From IMG/VR virus record IMGVR_UViG_3300001847_000277, positions 1 through 29,498 of that record: a stretch of 29,498 bases of DNA. One strand, written 5' to 3'. Origin of the DNA: a virus. Made by a program: the position numbers and the translations under genes. This document shows, in pieces, positions 4,788-12,744 of the stretch. Position 1 is the stretch's first letter. Each line of letters opens with the position of its first letter. The notes under the pieces are model-generated. The model did no database searches, was not told where the DNA came from, and saw nothing but the letters and a program-made list of their open reading frames with translations.

Positions 4788-6736
4788 TGGATAAAGCGAC
4801 ACAACCAAGCGACCAAGCAACAAATGCTGTAGATAAAGCCTACGGCGACCAGCAGGATATTCAAAAATACTATAAGCGGTTTCTAAACGCGAACAACGCT
4901 GTGTCGAAAAAGCACGAAACTTGGAAGATTCTTGACTTGTTTGACCGTGGACAGCAGTGGGATGGTGCGGCACTTCCACCGTGGGTACCTAAGCCAGTAA
5001 CAAACTACGTTAGATACTTCCGCACAATCAAACGTGCAAACCTTGCATCCAGTATTCCATCTGCAAATTTTTACGCAGAGCATCATAACGATGATGAAAC
5101 CGTGGCAAATTTGCAAAAAGCCTATGAGCATGTGTGGCATATGGAGAAAGTTGACCGTACCGTTCGTCGATGTATCGACAGAGCACTGCTTCAAGGAACC
5201 GCTGTAGCTTATGTGTACAATGATGATACTTATGTAGGTGGTAAATATTATGGCGAAGAAGACCCAGACAACCACCTGTACGTTGGTAAAATCTGCGTGA
5301 AACGCATTCCGAACGGTAACTTTTTTCCAGACCCGAATGCTTACAGCATTGAAGAATGTAAATATATTGAGGTTACTGAAGTCATTCCACTTAAAACGGT
5401 TAAACAAACACCAGCGTTTAAGAAGTATGCAGGGCAAAAGCTAAAAGATTATAACATCAACGACCTAGACTTTAACACCGATGCGTCTGGCGACTTCTAT
5501 ACACGGACAACAACCAAATTAAACACGTCTTTAACAAACATCAAAGGCGATGAATTGGTTACAGTGCACACGCACTGGGAGCGATACTTAAATGAAAGCG
5601 GAGCATGGCAGGTTGACGTTAGTTACTACCTCCGTAATTCGGATTTCTTCCTATTAAGAATCGAAGACGTGAAGCCAAGTGAGTACCCATTCGCAATTAT
5701 GTACGATGAAGAAGAAGAAAACGACTTCTGGGGTCGTTCAACATGTGAGGATATCCTTGAAAACAGTAAAATTGTAAACCGTACTGCGCAAACTGCGGCT
5801 ATTTTAGCTACTTTGCATCAGAATCCACAGAAAGTGGTGTGGAAAGAGTCGGGAATTAACGCACAAGAACTCGCAAAAACAGGCAACTTAGCAGGAAAGA
5901 CGATGCAGTCTAACGTTCCTGCGTCACAAGCGGTTCAATATATCCAACCACCTGACATTTCACGAGCAATGCTTGAAGTTGAAGACAGATTAAAAGCAGA
6001 TATGAAGGAAATTGTAGGTATTAACGAGGCGTACACAGGTCAATCGGTAGGTTCGTTGACTACATCCACAGGGGTAAACAGCTTAATTGAGCGCTCGTCT
6101 GTCCGTGACAAAGACAAGATGATGCAAATTGACGATTTTGTGGAGCGTATTAGCTACTTAATTGCCTTAACAATTATGTATCAATGGGATAGAGCTAGAC
6201 CTGTTATGAATATTCAAGCAAACGGACGAGCACGGTACGATGTGTTTGAACCAATCGACCAACTTACTGCGGAAAACTTAACGCTTCGTGTGCGTTCAAA
6301 TGTCTACAGTAAAGCACCGATTACACAAGAAAGTAAGCGTCAACAAGCTGACAAACTTATGCAAATGCAAGGTCAATTCCAGTACAACCCACCGATTATC
6401 ACACCTGAAGAGTGGTTAAAGTTCCAAGACTTCGACATTCAGGATGAAATCATGCAACGTATGGAGCAAGACCGTCAAAAAGCAGACCAAAATTCTGTGG
6501 ACAACTTGGCGAAAAAAGCACTAGAATTAGGTGTAATGATTTCACACATGCTTGAGCAAGGAGTTTCAATGGAAGAGGCGCAAGTTGAGGCGATGAAACA
6601 AGCGCAACAAATGATGTCTGGTGAAGAGCAAGGCGAAGGGCAAGGACAGCAACAGCCAAGCGCACCTGCGCAACCACAGCTTCCACAGGGAGCCACTGAT
6701 GCTGTAGCTATGCAAAACATGGCACAAGGGATGTGA
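4787..6736 (+). CDS. Portal protein
   Basis: The portal forms the dodecameric ring at one capsid vertex through which DNA enters and leaves, and docks terminase and the tail adaptor. The 649-aa length, the position immediately after terminase, and segments such as LDLFDRGQQWDGAALPPWVPKP and TIKRANLASSIPSANFYAEH near the N-terminus fit portal proteins of podovirus-like phages. A helical stem-like region with a conserved Asn/Arg patch (EDILENSKIVNRTAQTA) lies in the middle, and the last 50 residues are low-complexity Gln/Gly/Ala-rich. GGGGAGG precedes the ATG. The family was assigned from context and general pattern, not from a diagnostic catalytic motif. The HNH gene follows after a four-base gap. 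Confidence 0.88.
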   Translation: MDKATQPSDQATNAVDKAYGDQQDIQKYYKRFLNANNAVSKKHETWKILDLFDRGQQWDGAALPPWVPKPVTNYVRYFRTIKRANLASSIPSANFYAEHHNDDETVANLQKAYEHVWHMEKVDRTVRRCIDRALLQGTAVAYVYNDDTYVGGKYYGEEDPDNHLYVGKICVKRIPNGNFFPDPNAYSIEECKYIEVTEVIPLKTVKQTPAFKKYAGQKLKDYNINDLDFNTDASGDFYTRTTTKLNTSLTNIKGDELVTVHTHWERYLNESGAWQVDVSYYLRNSDFFLLRIEDVKPSEYPFAIMYDEEEENDFWGRSTCEDILENSKIVNRTAQTAAILATLHQNPQKVVWKESGINAQELAKTGNLAGKTMQSNVPASQAVQYIQPPDISRAMLEVEDRLKADMKEIVGINEAYTGQSVGSLTTSTGVNSLIERSSVRDKDKMMQIDDFVERISYLIALTIMYQWDRARPVMNIQANGRARYDVFEPIDQLTAENLTLRVRSNVYSKAPITQESKRQQADKLMQMQGQFQYNPPIITPEEWLKFQDFDIQDEIMQRMEQDRQKADQNSVDNLAKKALELGVMISHMLEQGVSMEEAQVEAMKQAQQMMSGEEQGEGQGQQQPSAPAQPQLPQGATDAVAMQNMAQGM

Positions 6737-6740
6737 GGAA

Positions 6741-7010
6741 ATGGCTGGAAAAAATAAGATATACGGCCCGTATAAGGGGTCTGCGAAGAACGGTGGACGT
6801 GAAATCTATGCCATTCGTAAGCCAGATGGTTCGATGACATCCACTGACCGCGCTCGTTTAGATTACGAACGTAAAGTTGGGAAGTCGCTACCAAAAGGTA
6901 CAGACGTTGACCATAAGGATAACAATAAAAGTAACAACAGTTTGAGCAATCTTCAGGCAATGTCCAAAAGTAAGAACGTTGCTAAAGGAAACCAACATCG
7001 CAAAAAGTAG
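6741..7010 (+). CDS. HNH-type nuclease-like protein
   Basis: This 89-aa protein has a C-terminal half typical of short HNH domains: DVDHKDNNKSNNSLSNL at residues 55-71, with the metal-binding His58, the Asn-Asn pair and NL, followed by SKSKN and a basic tail. The N-terminal half (IYGPYKGSAKNGGREIYAI) is strand-rich and may be a DNA-contacting element. Such proteins are found in phages either as free-standing homing endonucleases or as HNH factors that help terminase during packaging. The location between portal and scaffold, on the same strand and tightly packed, favours a packaging role but does not prove it. GAGGAA precedes the ATG. Confidence 0.78.
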   Translation: MAGKNKIYGPYKGSAKNGGREIYAIRKPDGSMTSTDRARLDYERKVGKSLPKGTDVDHKDNNKSNNSLSNLQAMSKSKNVAKGNQHRKK

Positions 7011-7020
7011 GAGGGATAAC

Positions 7021-7299
7021 ATGGCAAAGACACCAGCATGGCAACGCTCGGAAGGTAAAGACCCGAAAGGCGGCTTGAACGCCAAAGGTCGCGCCAGTTA
7101 TAACAAAGCTACTGGCGGTCATTTGAAAGCACCTGTTACCAAAGCAGAAGCGGCTAAATCACCAGAAGCGGCAAAGCGTAGGGATGCTTTTATCGCGAGA
7201 ATGGAAGGTATGAAAAAGAAATTAACCAGCGCGAAAGTAGCCAACGACCCGAACTCCCGAATCAATAAGGCACTTCGGGCTTGGGATGCAAATAAATAG
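7021..7299 (+). CDS. Small basic protein of DUF6321 type, 92 aa
   Basis: The sequence MAKTPAWQRSEGKDPKGGLN, then AKGRASY, LKAPVTK, RMEGMKKKLTSAKVANDP and NSRINKALRAWD matches by memory the conserved pattern of DUF6321 proteins. These are known from unrelated phages, including marine ones, and have no assigned function. The protein is Lys/Ala-rich and strongly basic. The ATG at 7021 follows GGAGGGATAAC. An earlier in-frame ATG at 6979 overlaps the HNH gene and has no ribosome binding site. It is the first of three consecutive basic miniproteins that all start MAK. Confidence 0.8.
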   Translation: MAKTPAWQRSEGKDPKGGLNAKGRASYNKATGGHLKAPVTKAEAAKSPEAAKRRDAFIARMEGMKKKLTSAKVANDPNSRINKALRAWDANK

Positions 7300-7313
7300 G
7301 AGGTGGTTTTACG

Positions 7314-7469
7314 ATGGCAAAAGGCATGGGCTTCAAAGCGGCGCAAGCAAACATCGCTAAGAAACAGGGTATTCCAATGAAAAACGCAGGTGCAATCCTA
7401 GCGGCGAGCACTCGTAAAGCTAGTCCTGCGGCAAAGAAAGCAAATCCAAACTTGAAGAAGGTGAAATGA
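7314..7469 (+). CDS. Small basic protein, 51 aa
   Basis: This short gene encodes 51 residues beginning MAKGMGFKAAQANIAKKQG, with a middle part AGAILAASTRKASPAAKK and the tail NPNLKKVK. AGGAGGT lies nine bases before the ATG. About a quarter of the residues are Lys or Arg and a further quarter Ala, with no acidic residue at all, so it should be a very basic, helical, probably nucleic-acid-binding or capsid-binding peptide. No named family is claimed. It sits between two other MAK-starting miniproteins, 14 bases after the first and 1 base before the next, and all three are probably made together. Confidence 0.75.
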   Translation: MAKGMGFKAAQANIAKKQGIPMKNAGAILAASTRKASPAAKKANPNLKKVK

Positions 7470-7470
7470 C

Positions 7471-7656
7471 ATGGCGAAAAAACCAGCAGGTTACGGAAAG
7501 ATGGAATCAAGTAAAAAAGACATGATGGCTGACAAAAAAGCAGGCATCAAAGAGGGCGGTAAAAAAGATACGAAGATGGACAATGCGATGATGCCAAAAG
7601 GTAAAGGTATCGGCATTATGGTTGCTATCGGAAAAGCGCCGAAGGGCAAGAAGTGA
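7471..7656 (+). CDS. Small basic Lys/Met-rich protein, 61 aa
   Basis: This 61-aa protein begins MAKKPAGYGKMESSKKDMM and ends GKAPKGKK. It is rich in Lys, Gly and Met, looks mostly disordered and would be strongly basic. GAAGAAGGTGA precedes the ATG, overlapping the end of the preceding gene. The strong terminator at 7718-7746 follows, so it ends the first rightward unit. It could be a DNA-condensing or minor virion component. No domain is recognised. Confidence 0.7.
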   Translation: MAKKPAGYGKMESSKKDMMADKKAGIKEGGKKDTKMDNAMMPKGKGIGIMVAIGKAPKGKK

Positions 7657-7717
7657 TTGACTTCTTTAGGTTTTCGGAGTAATCTAAGAGTACCTTTTGT
7701 TTGGCTGTTTTGTTAAA

Positions 7718-7746
7718 GGCGCTATGTGTAAACATAGCGTCTTTTT
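7718..7746 (+). terminator. Intrinsic terminator after the packaging genes
   Basis: The stem 7718-7726 / 7733-7741 (core CGCTATG / CATAGCG, loop TGTAAA) is followed by five T at 7742-7746. It separates the terminase-portal unit from the scaffold-capsid unit. Confidence 0.85.
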
Positions 7747-7749
7747 CTG

Positions 7750-7778
7750 TTGACAGAAATTTCGAGAAACTGTATTCT
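7750..7778 (+). promoter_or_regulatory. Vegetative-type promoter for scaffold and capsid genes
   Basis: A perfect -35 TTGACA (7750-7755), a 17-base spacer and TATTCT (7773-7778) form a good sigma-A promoter. It begins four bases after the T-tract of the preceding terminator. A leader of about 75 bases follows before the scaffold ATG at 7861. Confidence 0.7.
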
Positions 7779-7860
7779 TAGATTGTCGGGTGACTCCGCA
7801 AAAAGTCATGAACGGAAAACTTTCGCTACCCAAGCGCAAAAAGGGAAAGGGGAACTGAAT

Positions 7861-8691
7861 ATGAGTATCGAAAAATGGCTGGAAATGTACGGTGTAGAAG
7901 AAGAAGCTCCGCAGGATGAAGACGTGGAGCAAGAAGAAACTCCCGAAGATGAGCCAGAACAAGAAGATATTCAAGAGCAAGACCATGAACCAGAACAGGA
8001 ATCTGAAGAATATGAGGAAGAACCTGTTCAAGAGGAACAAAAACGGAAGCAATCCCGTGAAGAAAATGCTCGATTCGCAGAGCAACGCAGACAACAACAA
8101 CTAGAGCAAACTGTTCAAGACCGTTTGCGTCAAAGCAAAGAATACCAAACGTCCAAGCTTTTAGCTGAAATGTACGGCGTTCCTGAGTCAGAGCTTTATG
8201 ACAAGCTCTATGAGGCAAAGTTGGCACAGGAAGCAAAGAAACAGAATGTTCCAGTTGAGTTTGTTCGTGAACGTGACGAGCTTCGAAAACAACAAGAAGA
8301 ACTCCAAGAGCAGATTCAAAATATTAAGTTTCAACAATGGCAAGCTCGTATAGATGGCGAGAAAGCTGAGTTGAAGCGACAATTTAATAATCTTACCGAT
8401 ACTGACCTTGACGATGCGGCATTCTACATGTTAGATACGCTTGGTCGTACAGATTTGCCACTACAACAAGCAGTGTTTGCATTGCATGGTCATAAACTTC
8501 TTGGAACTTTGAAAGAAGTTGCAAAGAATGAAGCTCTTGCTGAAGTTAGCGGTAGAAAGAAAAGCCCCCTACCTGCTGGCGTAGGTAAGGCTCCTGATAG
8601 TGCACCTTCACTGACGAACGAAGAACGTTACATTGCGAAGAAACTCGGACTGACAGATAAAGAATACTCTAAATGGAAAGAAGGGAATTAG
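7861..8691 (+). CDS. Capsid scaffolding protein
   Basis: Scaffolding proteins guide the capsid protein into a closed shell and are then lost. This 276-aa protein is highly charged: residues about 13-60 are almost entirely Glu, Asp and Gln, followed by long coiled-coil segments (about 60-180) rich in Gln, Glu, Arg and Leu, and a compact C-terminal part (about 185-276) ending in a basic short helix, EYSKWKEGN. This layout and the location just before the capsid genes are characteristic. GGAAAGGGG lies shortly before the ATG at 7861. The open frame extends upstream to 7750 through the promoter, which is not credible as coding. It ends in TAG, two bases before the next gene. Confidence 0.82.
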   Translation: MSIEKWLEMYGVEEEAPQDEDVEQEETPEDEPEQEDIQEQDHEPEQESEEYEEEPVQEEQKRKQSREENARFAEQRRQQQLEQTVQDRLRQSKEYQTSKLLAEMYGVPESELYDKLYEAKLAQEAKKQNVPVEFVRERDELRKQQEELQEQIQNIKFQQWQARIDGEKAELKRQFNNLTDTDLDDAAFYMLDTLGRTDLPLQQAVFALHGHKLLGTLKEVAKNEALAEVSGRKKSPLPAGVGKAPDSAPSLTNEERYIAKKLGLTDKEYSKWKEGN

Positions 8692-8693
8692 AC

Positions 8694-9203
8694 ATGGCGT
8701 TTTCATTTGCTTACAGCTTGGGCGGTTCGGACGCTCCAGTAACAAAAGACTATTCAATTAGTTCTGGTACACCTGCTATCGGCGACTGTTTGGTCATTTC
8801 CGCAGGAGGTACTGGCGCAAAAGTAAGTAACACAACTGTTGTTGCTTCTAAAGTCGGTGTTTGTATGGGTCAAAACTTCTTAGGTCTTGCAACTGGTGGT
8901 ACTTATGCGGCTACTAACTCCAGTATTTACAATCCGTCATCGCTTGCAAAAATCATTTCCGACCCTAACGCAGTTTATCGCGTACCTTGGGCGGCAGATG
9001 CTTCTGCGGCAGTAATCGGTAACACTTACCTGCTTTCGAGCGCAACTGACCAATCTCTGTCTTTGACAGCAGGTGGTTCGACTTACGTTCCATTCCAACT
9101 GGTTGATTCCGACACTTCTGCACAAGCAAAAGCGGCATCTTCAACTGGTTATGGTTTCGCATTTGTAACAATCCAATCCGCTAACCGTGTGGTTCAATCC
9201 TAA
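8694..9203 (+). CDS. Probable head decoration or minor capsid protein, 169 aa
   Basis: The protein is Ser/Thr/Ala/Gly-rich and appears almost entirely beta, with no charged helices. It starts MAFSFAYSLGGSDAPV. Repeated strand-turn elements (GDCLVISAGG, SKVGVCMGQNFLGLA, GNTYLLSSATDQSLSL) fit capsid-surface decoration proteins, which are usually encoded directly before the major capsid gene as here. The start at 8694 is chosen because AGAAGGG lies eight bases upstream. An in-frame ATG at 8673 lies inside the scaffold gene. The capsid gene follows after 29 bases. The specific family could not be identified. Confidence 0.65.
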   Translation: MAFSFAYSLGGSDAPVTKDYSISSGTPAIGDCLVISAGGTGAKVSNTTVVASKVGVCMGQNFLGLATGGTYAATNSSIYNPSSLAKIISDPNAVYRVPWAADASAAVIGNTYLLSSATDQSLSLTAGGSTYVPFQLVDSDTSAQAKAASSTGYGFAFVTIQSANRVVQS

Positions 9204-9232
9204 TAATTGACTGATAAAGGAGGGAAATAACA

Positions 9233-10237
9233 ATGGCAATTCAACAAGGTAACTATGGTCGCTTACTGGAGCCAGGTCTCCGTAAGATTTTTATGGAAAC
9301 ATACCAAGAAAAACCAGAGCAATTCAGCCAAGTTTTCAACGTTACAACATCTGACAAAGCAATCGAAACAGACTTCCGTATGGGTGGTTTCGGATTGTTC
9401 GATACAAAAGAGTCATTGGGTGCTGTGAAATATCAAGACCCAACAACTACGAAAGCACTGCAATATGTTCACCAAGAGTTTGCAAGTGGTTTCACTGTAG
9501 AGCGTAAATTGATTGATGACGAGCAATACAACACCATCAACAAAATGTCCTCTGCTCTTGCTCGTGCGGCTCGCGCAACAGTTGAAACACAAGCGGCTAC
9601 CGTGCTGAACACAGCAATTCAAGGTGGTACTGGTGTGAATGCTCCAACAAACGGTTTCGATGGTCTTCCATTGATTGCATACAACCACGTTCGCTTGGAC
9701 GGTGGCTTGATGTCTAACCGTCTTGGCTATAAAACAGATGGTACAGCAGGTACAACTTCCGTTCCAGTTTACGGCGGTGTAGCTGACGGCGCATTGTCCG
9801 ACCGTAACTTGAAAGCGGCTTTGATTCAAGCACACGCACAAGTTGATGACCGTGGTATCTTGATTCAATGTAAACCAACTGTATTGGTTGTTCCTCCAGC
9901 TTTGGAGTACACAGCGCGTACATTGGTAGGTGGACAAAACCTTTCCGTTCTTGGTACTGGTGTACTTAGCGGTGGTTCATCTGATGCGACAACTGCGAAA
10001 AACACGCTTCCTGCGTTCAAAATCGTGGTTATGGACTACCTCACTTCTTCGACTAACTGGTTCATTTTTGACCCAACTTTGATTCAGTTGAACTTCTTCT
10101 GGCGTAAAAAATTGGAGTTCAAAAACATGGAAGACTTCGACACTATGCAAGCGAAGTACCGTGCATATATGCGCTTTAGCGCAGGTTACTCCGACTACCG
10201 TGGTATCGTTGGTTCACTCGGAACTGGCGCGGCGTAA
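9233..10237 (+). CDS. Major capsid protein, Mu gpT-like
   Basis: This is the shell-forming protein of the head. At 334 aa it starts MAIQQGNYGRLLEPGLRKIF. The order of elements (N-terminal arm, FRMGGFGLFDTKESLGAVKYQD, VHQEFASGFTVERKLIDDEQY, ALARAARATVETQAATVLN with a spine-helix character, GFDGLPLIAYNH, and a C-terminal YRAYMRFSAGYSDYRGIVGS) resembles the Mu-type gpT capsid family with an HK97-like fold, a call made by eye. A full AAAGGAGGG precedes the ATG. A strong terminator (10259-10292) follows the stop, which suits a gene whose product is needed in hundreds of copies. Confidence 0.9.
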   Translation: MAIQQGNYGRLLEPGLRKIFMETYQEKPEQFSQVFNVTTSDKAIETDFRMGGFGLFDTKESLGAVKYQDPTTTKALQYVHQEFASGFTVERKLIDDEQYNTINKMSSALARAARATVETQAATVLNTAIQGGTGVNAPTNGFDGLPLIAYNHVRLDGGLMSNRLGYKTDGTAGTTSVPVYGGVADGALSDRNLKAALIQAHAQVDDRGILIQCKPTVLVVPPALEYTARTLVGGQNLSVLGTGVLSGGSSDATTAKNTLPAFKIVVMDYLTSSTNWFIFDPTLIQLNFFWRKKLEFKNMEDFDTMQAKYRAYMRFSAGYSDYRGIVGSLGTGAA

Positions 10238-10258
10238 TCTTAGAAATACAATAAAGAC

Positions 10259-10292
10259 AAGCCCCTCCCTCTATTTGGTGAGGGGCTTCTTT
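10259..10292 (+). terminator. Intrinsic terminator after the major capsid gene
   Basis: AAGCCCCTC (10259-10267) pairs perfectly with GAGGGGCTT (10280-10288), followed by a short T-rich tail. Partial read-through would feed the downstream virion genes at a lower level. Confidence 0.85.
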
Positions 10293-10309
10293 AGATAAGA
10301 GGGGTAACT

Positions 10310-10483
10310 ATGGAACGAGAAAAGCCAGAATTGCTAACTCGCGGCGATGTGTTCATGGACTATTACTTCATGGAACTCATCGAAGAACAACGTAAAACCA
10401 ACGCATTACTTGAACAGTTGTTGGGTATTAAACCAGAACAACCGATTCAAAAGACGTTTTTCCAACGCTTATTCGGTAAATAA
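10310..10483 (+). CDS. Hypothetical protein, 57 aa
   Basis: This short gene encodes MEREKPELLTRGDVFMDYYF, then MELIEEQRKTNALLEQLLGI and a Phe-rich basic end FFQRLFGK. The middle looks like one amphipathic or coiled-coil helix. AGAGGGGT precedes the ATG at good spacing, and its stop overlaps the AAGGAGG ribosome binding site of the next gene. It is located between the capsid gene and the small beta-rich virion genes and could be a minor structural or assembly factor. No family is recognised. Confidence 0.72.
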   Translation: MEREKPELLTRGDVFMDYYFMELIEEQRKTNALLEQLLGIKPEQPIQKTFFQRLFGK

Positions 10484-10495
10484 GGAGGTCATTTT

Positions 10496-10912
10496 GTGTC
10501 ACAATCAGTATTTGTACAGCAAGACTATAACGGAAACTGGGCAGGTTCCTCAGGCTATAACGGCTCTGGATATGATGCTCTACGCTCCGCTTCAGTATAT
10601 AAAACACTAACACCAACATCTGTAGCTACTGTGTCTGCTGTAACCGTATGGACACCTGCATCAACTAAAAAAGTTCGCTTGATGAACATTACGGTTTCAT
10701 CTAGTGGCGCAGGTCTAATCTATGTTCGTATCGGTGTAGCAGGTTCTGGAACAGTGGTTATCCCAATTCAATTTACTGGTGCAGACACCAAGCAAATTGA
10801 CTTAGGTAATGGATACCTTGCATCAACTGCTACGACATTTGTCGTTGAACTCTATAACACCACAGCAGGAGCATTGACGCTTGGAGCGTTAGCGTGGGGA
10901 ACGGAGGAATAA
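10496..10912 (+). CDS. Beta-rich virion protein, 138 aa, WGTEE family
   Basis: The GTG start follows AAGGAGGTCATTTT. After an N-terminal polar stretch (SQSVFVQQDYNGNWAGSSGY) the protein is a beta-sandwich-like domain: VWTPASTKKVRLMNITVSSSG, an IPIQFTG strand, DLGNGYLAS, and the last residues LAWGTEE. The same domain with the same WGTEE end closes the 488-aa protein that follows, so the two are paralogues or share a duplicated module. Small domains of this kind are common in head fibres and tail-fibre components, where they bind host surface sugars. This is inferred from composition and neighbours. Confidence 0.75.
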   Translation: MSQSVFVQQDYNGNWAGSSGYNGSGYDALRSASVYKTLTPTSVATVSAVTVWTPASTKKVRLMNITVSSSGAGLIYVRIGVAGSGTVVIPIQFTGADTKQIDLGNGYLASTATTFVVELYNTTAGALTLGALAWGTEE

Positions 10913-10915
10913 TCC

Positions 10916-12382
10916 ATGTACGCAAATGTTCGTCCAGACGAAAATGGTAATTGGGGCGCAATCGGTGTTAAAAACAGTACGACAGGAAATGAACTTGCTG
11001 TAAACGCCGATGGCTCAATCAATGTGAGCAGTAGCGGTGGTGGGAGTGGCGCGATTGTCAGCAATGCTTCAGATACTGTAGCAACAACAAGTACAAATCA
11101 AGCCGTTGCTTCGTATGGTTATGGGTTCAACGGTACAACTTGGGATAGGCTACAAGTAGATGCTAGTAAAAACTTGAAGGTAGCTATTCAAGGAACGCCG
11201 AATGTAAACGCGACAATTAGTGGAACACCGAATGTTGCAGTTACAAGTATGCCAACCACAACTGTCACAGGTAGTGTCGGGATAACAGGTACTCCGAATG
11301 TAAATGCAACAATTACAGGAACTCCTAGTGTATCTGTTACTTCCATGCCAACGACAACTGTTACAGGTAGTGTAGGTATCACAGGTACGCCTGCGGTAAC
11401 TGCTACAGGTTCTGTTGCAAATAGTTCTGATACGGTAGCAACTTCCGCAACAAACTTAGGAACAGTCGGATACAATTTCGGGTTTAATGGTACGACTTGG
11501 GACAGATTGCAGGTTGACGCAAATAAAAACTTGAAAGTTATTGCAACACAGGGTGCTGTGGATTCAACAGCACTGAAGCAGTTGACTTTTCAAACTGCGG
11601 CTAGTGCATTAGGCGCAGTCACGGTGGATATTAGTGGATACAATACAGTGTCGCTTGATGTCGTCATCACAGGAACTGCTACAGTACAATTTAACGTTAG
11701 TAATGATGGAACGAACTTTACGCTTATTCAATACCAGACCCCACAAAACACAACAGCTTCGTCAACGAGTGTAGGTAATACAACTACGCGCGGACTTCGG
11801 TTTAACGTTTCAGGATATAAGTATTTTCAATCAAATGTTTCACAATATACAACTGGTAGCATAACTGTTTCTGGTTTTGCTTCAACAGGAACTACGTCAC
11901 AATCCTTATACACATTGTCCGCTACTGGAGGACTCATTGTTACTCCTAGATTAGCGGCAGGAACAGACCAAGCGGCGATGTCGCAGATGGTCGATGGTCA
12001 AACAACAGTTAGTGGATTAACCGCCACAGGTTCGATGGGGTTTACTGGCTCTGCTTACGATAAGATACGTATCGGTAAAGTATATAAGTGGTTTGAATTT
12101 ATTCTTTTCGCGGCAGGTGCGACACAAGCCGTTTGGACTCCAACAGCAGGTAAAAAGTTTCGTATCATGGGTGTTCAAATTTCCTCAGGTGGTGCGGCAT
12201 TTTTCTACTTGCAAGATGCTACAACTACGTTCTATGCTGTTCGTATGGGCGGTGTCGATACCAAAGACTTTAGTTTTGGTAACGGATACTTATCCAGTGC
12301 GGCGAATAACGTGCTAAACGTTTACAATAACACAGGTTCGCAAGTTGCTGTGGATGTTGTGGTTTGGGGAACGGAGGAATAA
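10916..12382 (+). CDS. Repeat-containing fibre-like virion protein, 488 aa
   Basis: This protein has a modular fibre layout. An N-terminal part contains NASDTVATTSTNQAVASYGY, and the same segment recurs as NSSDTVATSATNLGTVGYNF. Both are followed by GFNGTTWDRLQVDA and NLKV. Between them lies a shaft of short beta repeats built on GTPNVNATI and VTSMPTTTVTGSVGITGTP, present twice. The middle (about 220-330) is a separate beta domain. The last 110 residues are homologous to the 138-aa protein before it and end WGTEE. GGAGGAATAATCC precedes the ATG. Its most likely role is a head or tail fibre with a C-terminal binding domain. Confidence 0.75.
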   Translation: MYANVRPDENGNWGAIGVKNSTTGNELAVNADGSINVSSSGGGSGAIVSNASDTVATTSTNQAVASYGYGFNGTTWDRLQVDASKNLKVAIQGTPNVNATISGTPNVAVTSMPTTTVTGSVGITGTPNVNATITGTPSVSVTSMPTTTVTGSVGITGTPAVTATGSVANSSDTVATSATNLGTVGYNFGFNGTTWDRLQVDANKNLKVIATQGAVDSTALKQLTFQTAASALGAVTVDISGYNTVSLDVVITGTATVQFNVSNDGTNFTLIQYQTPQNTTASSTSVGNTTTRGLRFNVSGYKYFQSNVSQYTTGSITVSGFASTGTTSQSLYTLSATGGLIVTPRLAAGTDQAAMSQMVDGQTTVSGLTATGSMGFTGSAYDKIRIGKVYKWFEFILFAAGATQAVWTPTAGKKFRIMGVQISSGGAAFFYLQDATTTFYAVRMGGVDTKDFSFGNGYLSSAANNVLNVYNNTGSQVAVDVVVWGTEE

Positions 12383-12384
12383 CG

Positions 12385-12732
12385 ATGGCGAATGCTACAT
12401 TTGTTAGAACAGGTTTAGCCGATACCACAGGTCAAATTAAATCACAAGCGGTTATTGATGTGGATGGTGAAGAAGTAACCGTTGAGTTTTGGTACGACCT
12501 GATTGAGCAATGGGGTAAAGATGGAGCAAAACAATATCTTTGCGCTGAAGCTCTTTGGCAAACAGGAAACTATGCCGATGCCCAAGCTATCATTTATCCA
12601 AATGCAACAGGTTTAATTGGTCAAGATATGTCTGGCGCACCTACAGATACTCGAAACTGGCAACAAAATTGGTTAGACAACCATCCAATTCCAGCCGTTC
12701 TTTCAGAGCTTGAATTAGACCCTTTGGTGTAA
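12385..12732 (+). CDS. Hypothetical protein, 115 aa, DVDGEE family
   Basis: The start at 12385 follows CGGAGGAATAACG. An earlier in-frame ATG at 12364 is inside the previous gene. The N-terminal 60 residues contain ATFVRTGL, IDVDGEEVTVEFWYD and KQYLCAEAL. The same pattern appears in the 64-aa protein encoded next, so the two are paralogues. The C-terminal part (SGAPTDTRNWQQNWLDNHPIP) is specific to this copy. The function is unknown. The two genes lie between the fibre-like gene and the head-tail adaptor, so they may be accessory or chaperone proteins for fibres. Confidence 0.75.
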   Translation: MANATFVRTGLADTTGQIKSQAVIDVDGEEVTVEFWYDLIEQWGKDGAKQYLCAEALWQTGNYADAQAIIYPNATGLIGQDMSGAPTDTRNWQQNWLDNHPIPAVLSELELDPLV

Positions 12733-12744
12733 GAGGTGACTTAA

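Noticed and set aside
7750-7860. Upstream extension of the scaffold reading frame
   Set aside because: It would include a perfect -35 promoter element and -10 and has no ribosome binding site at its start. The ATG at 7861 follows GGAAAGGGG.
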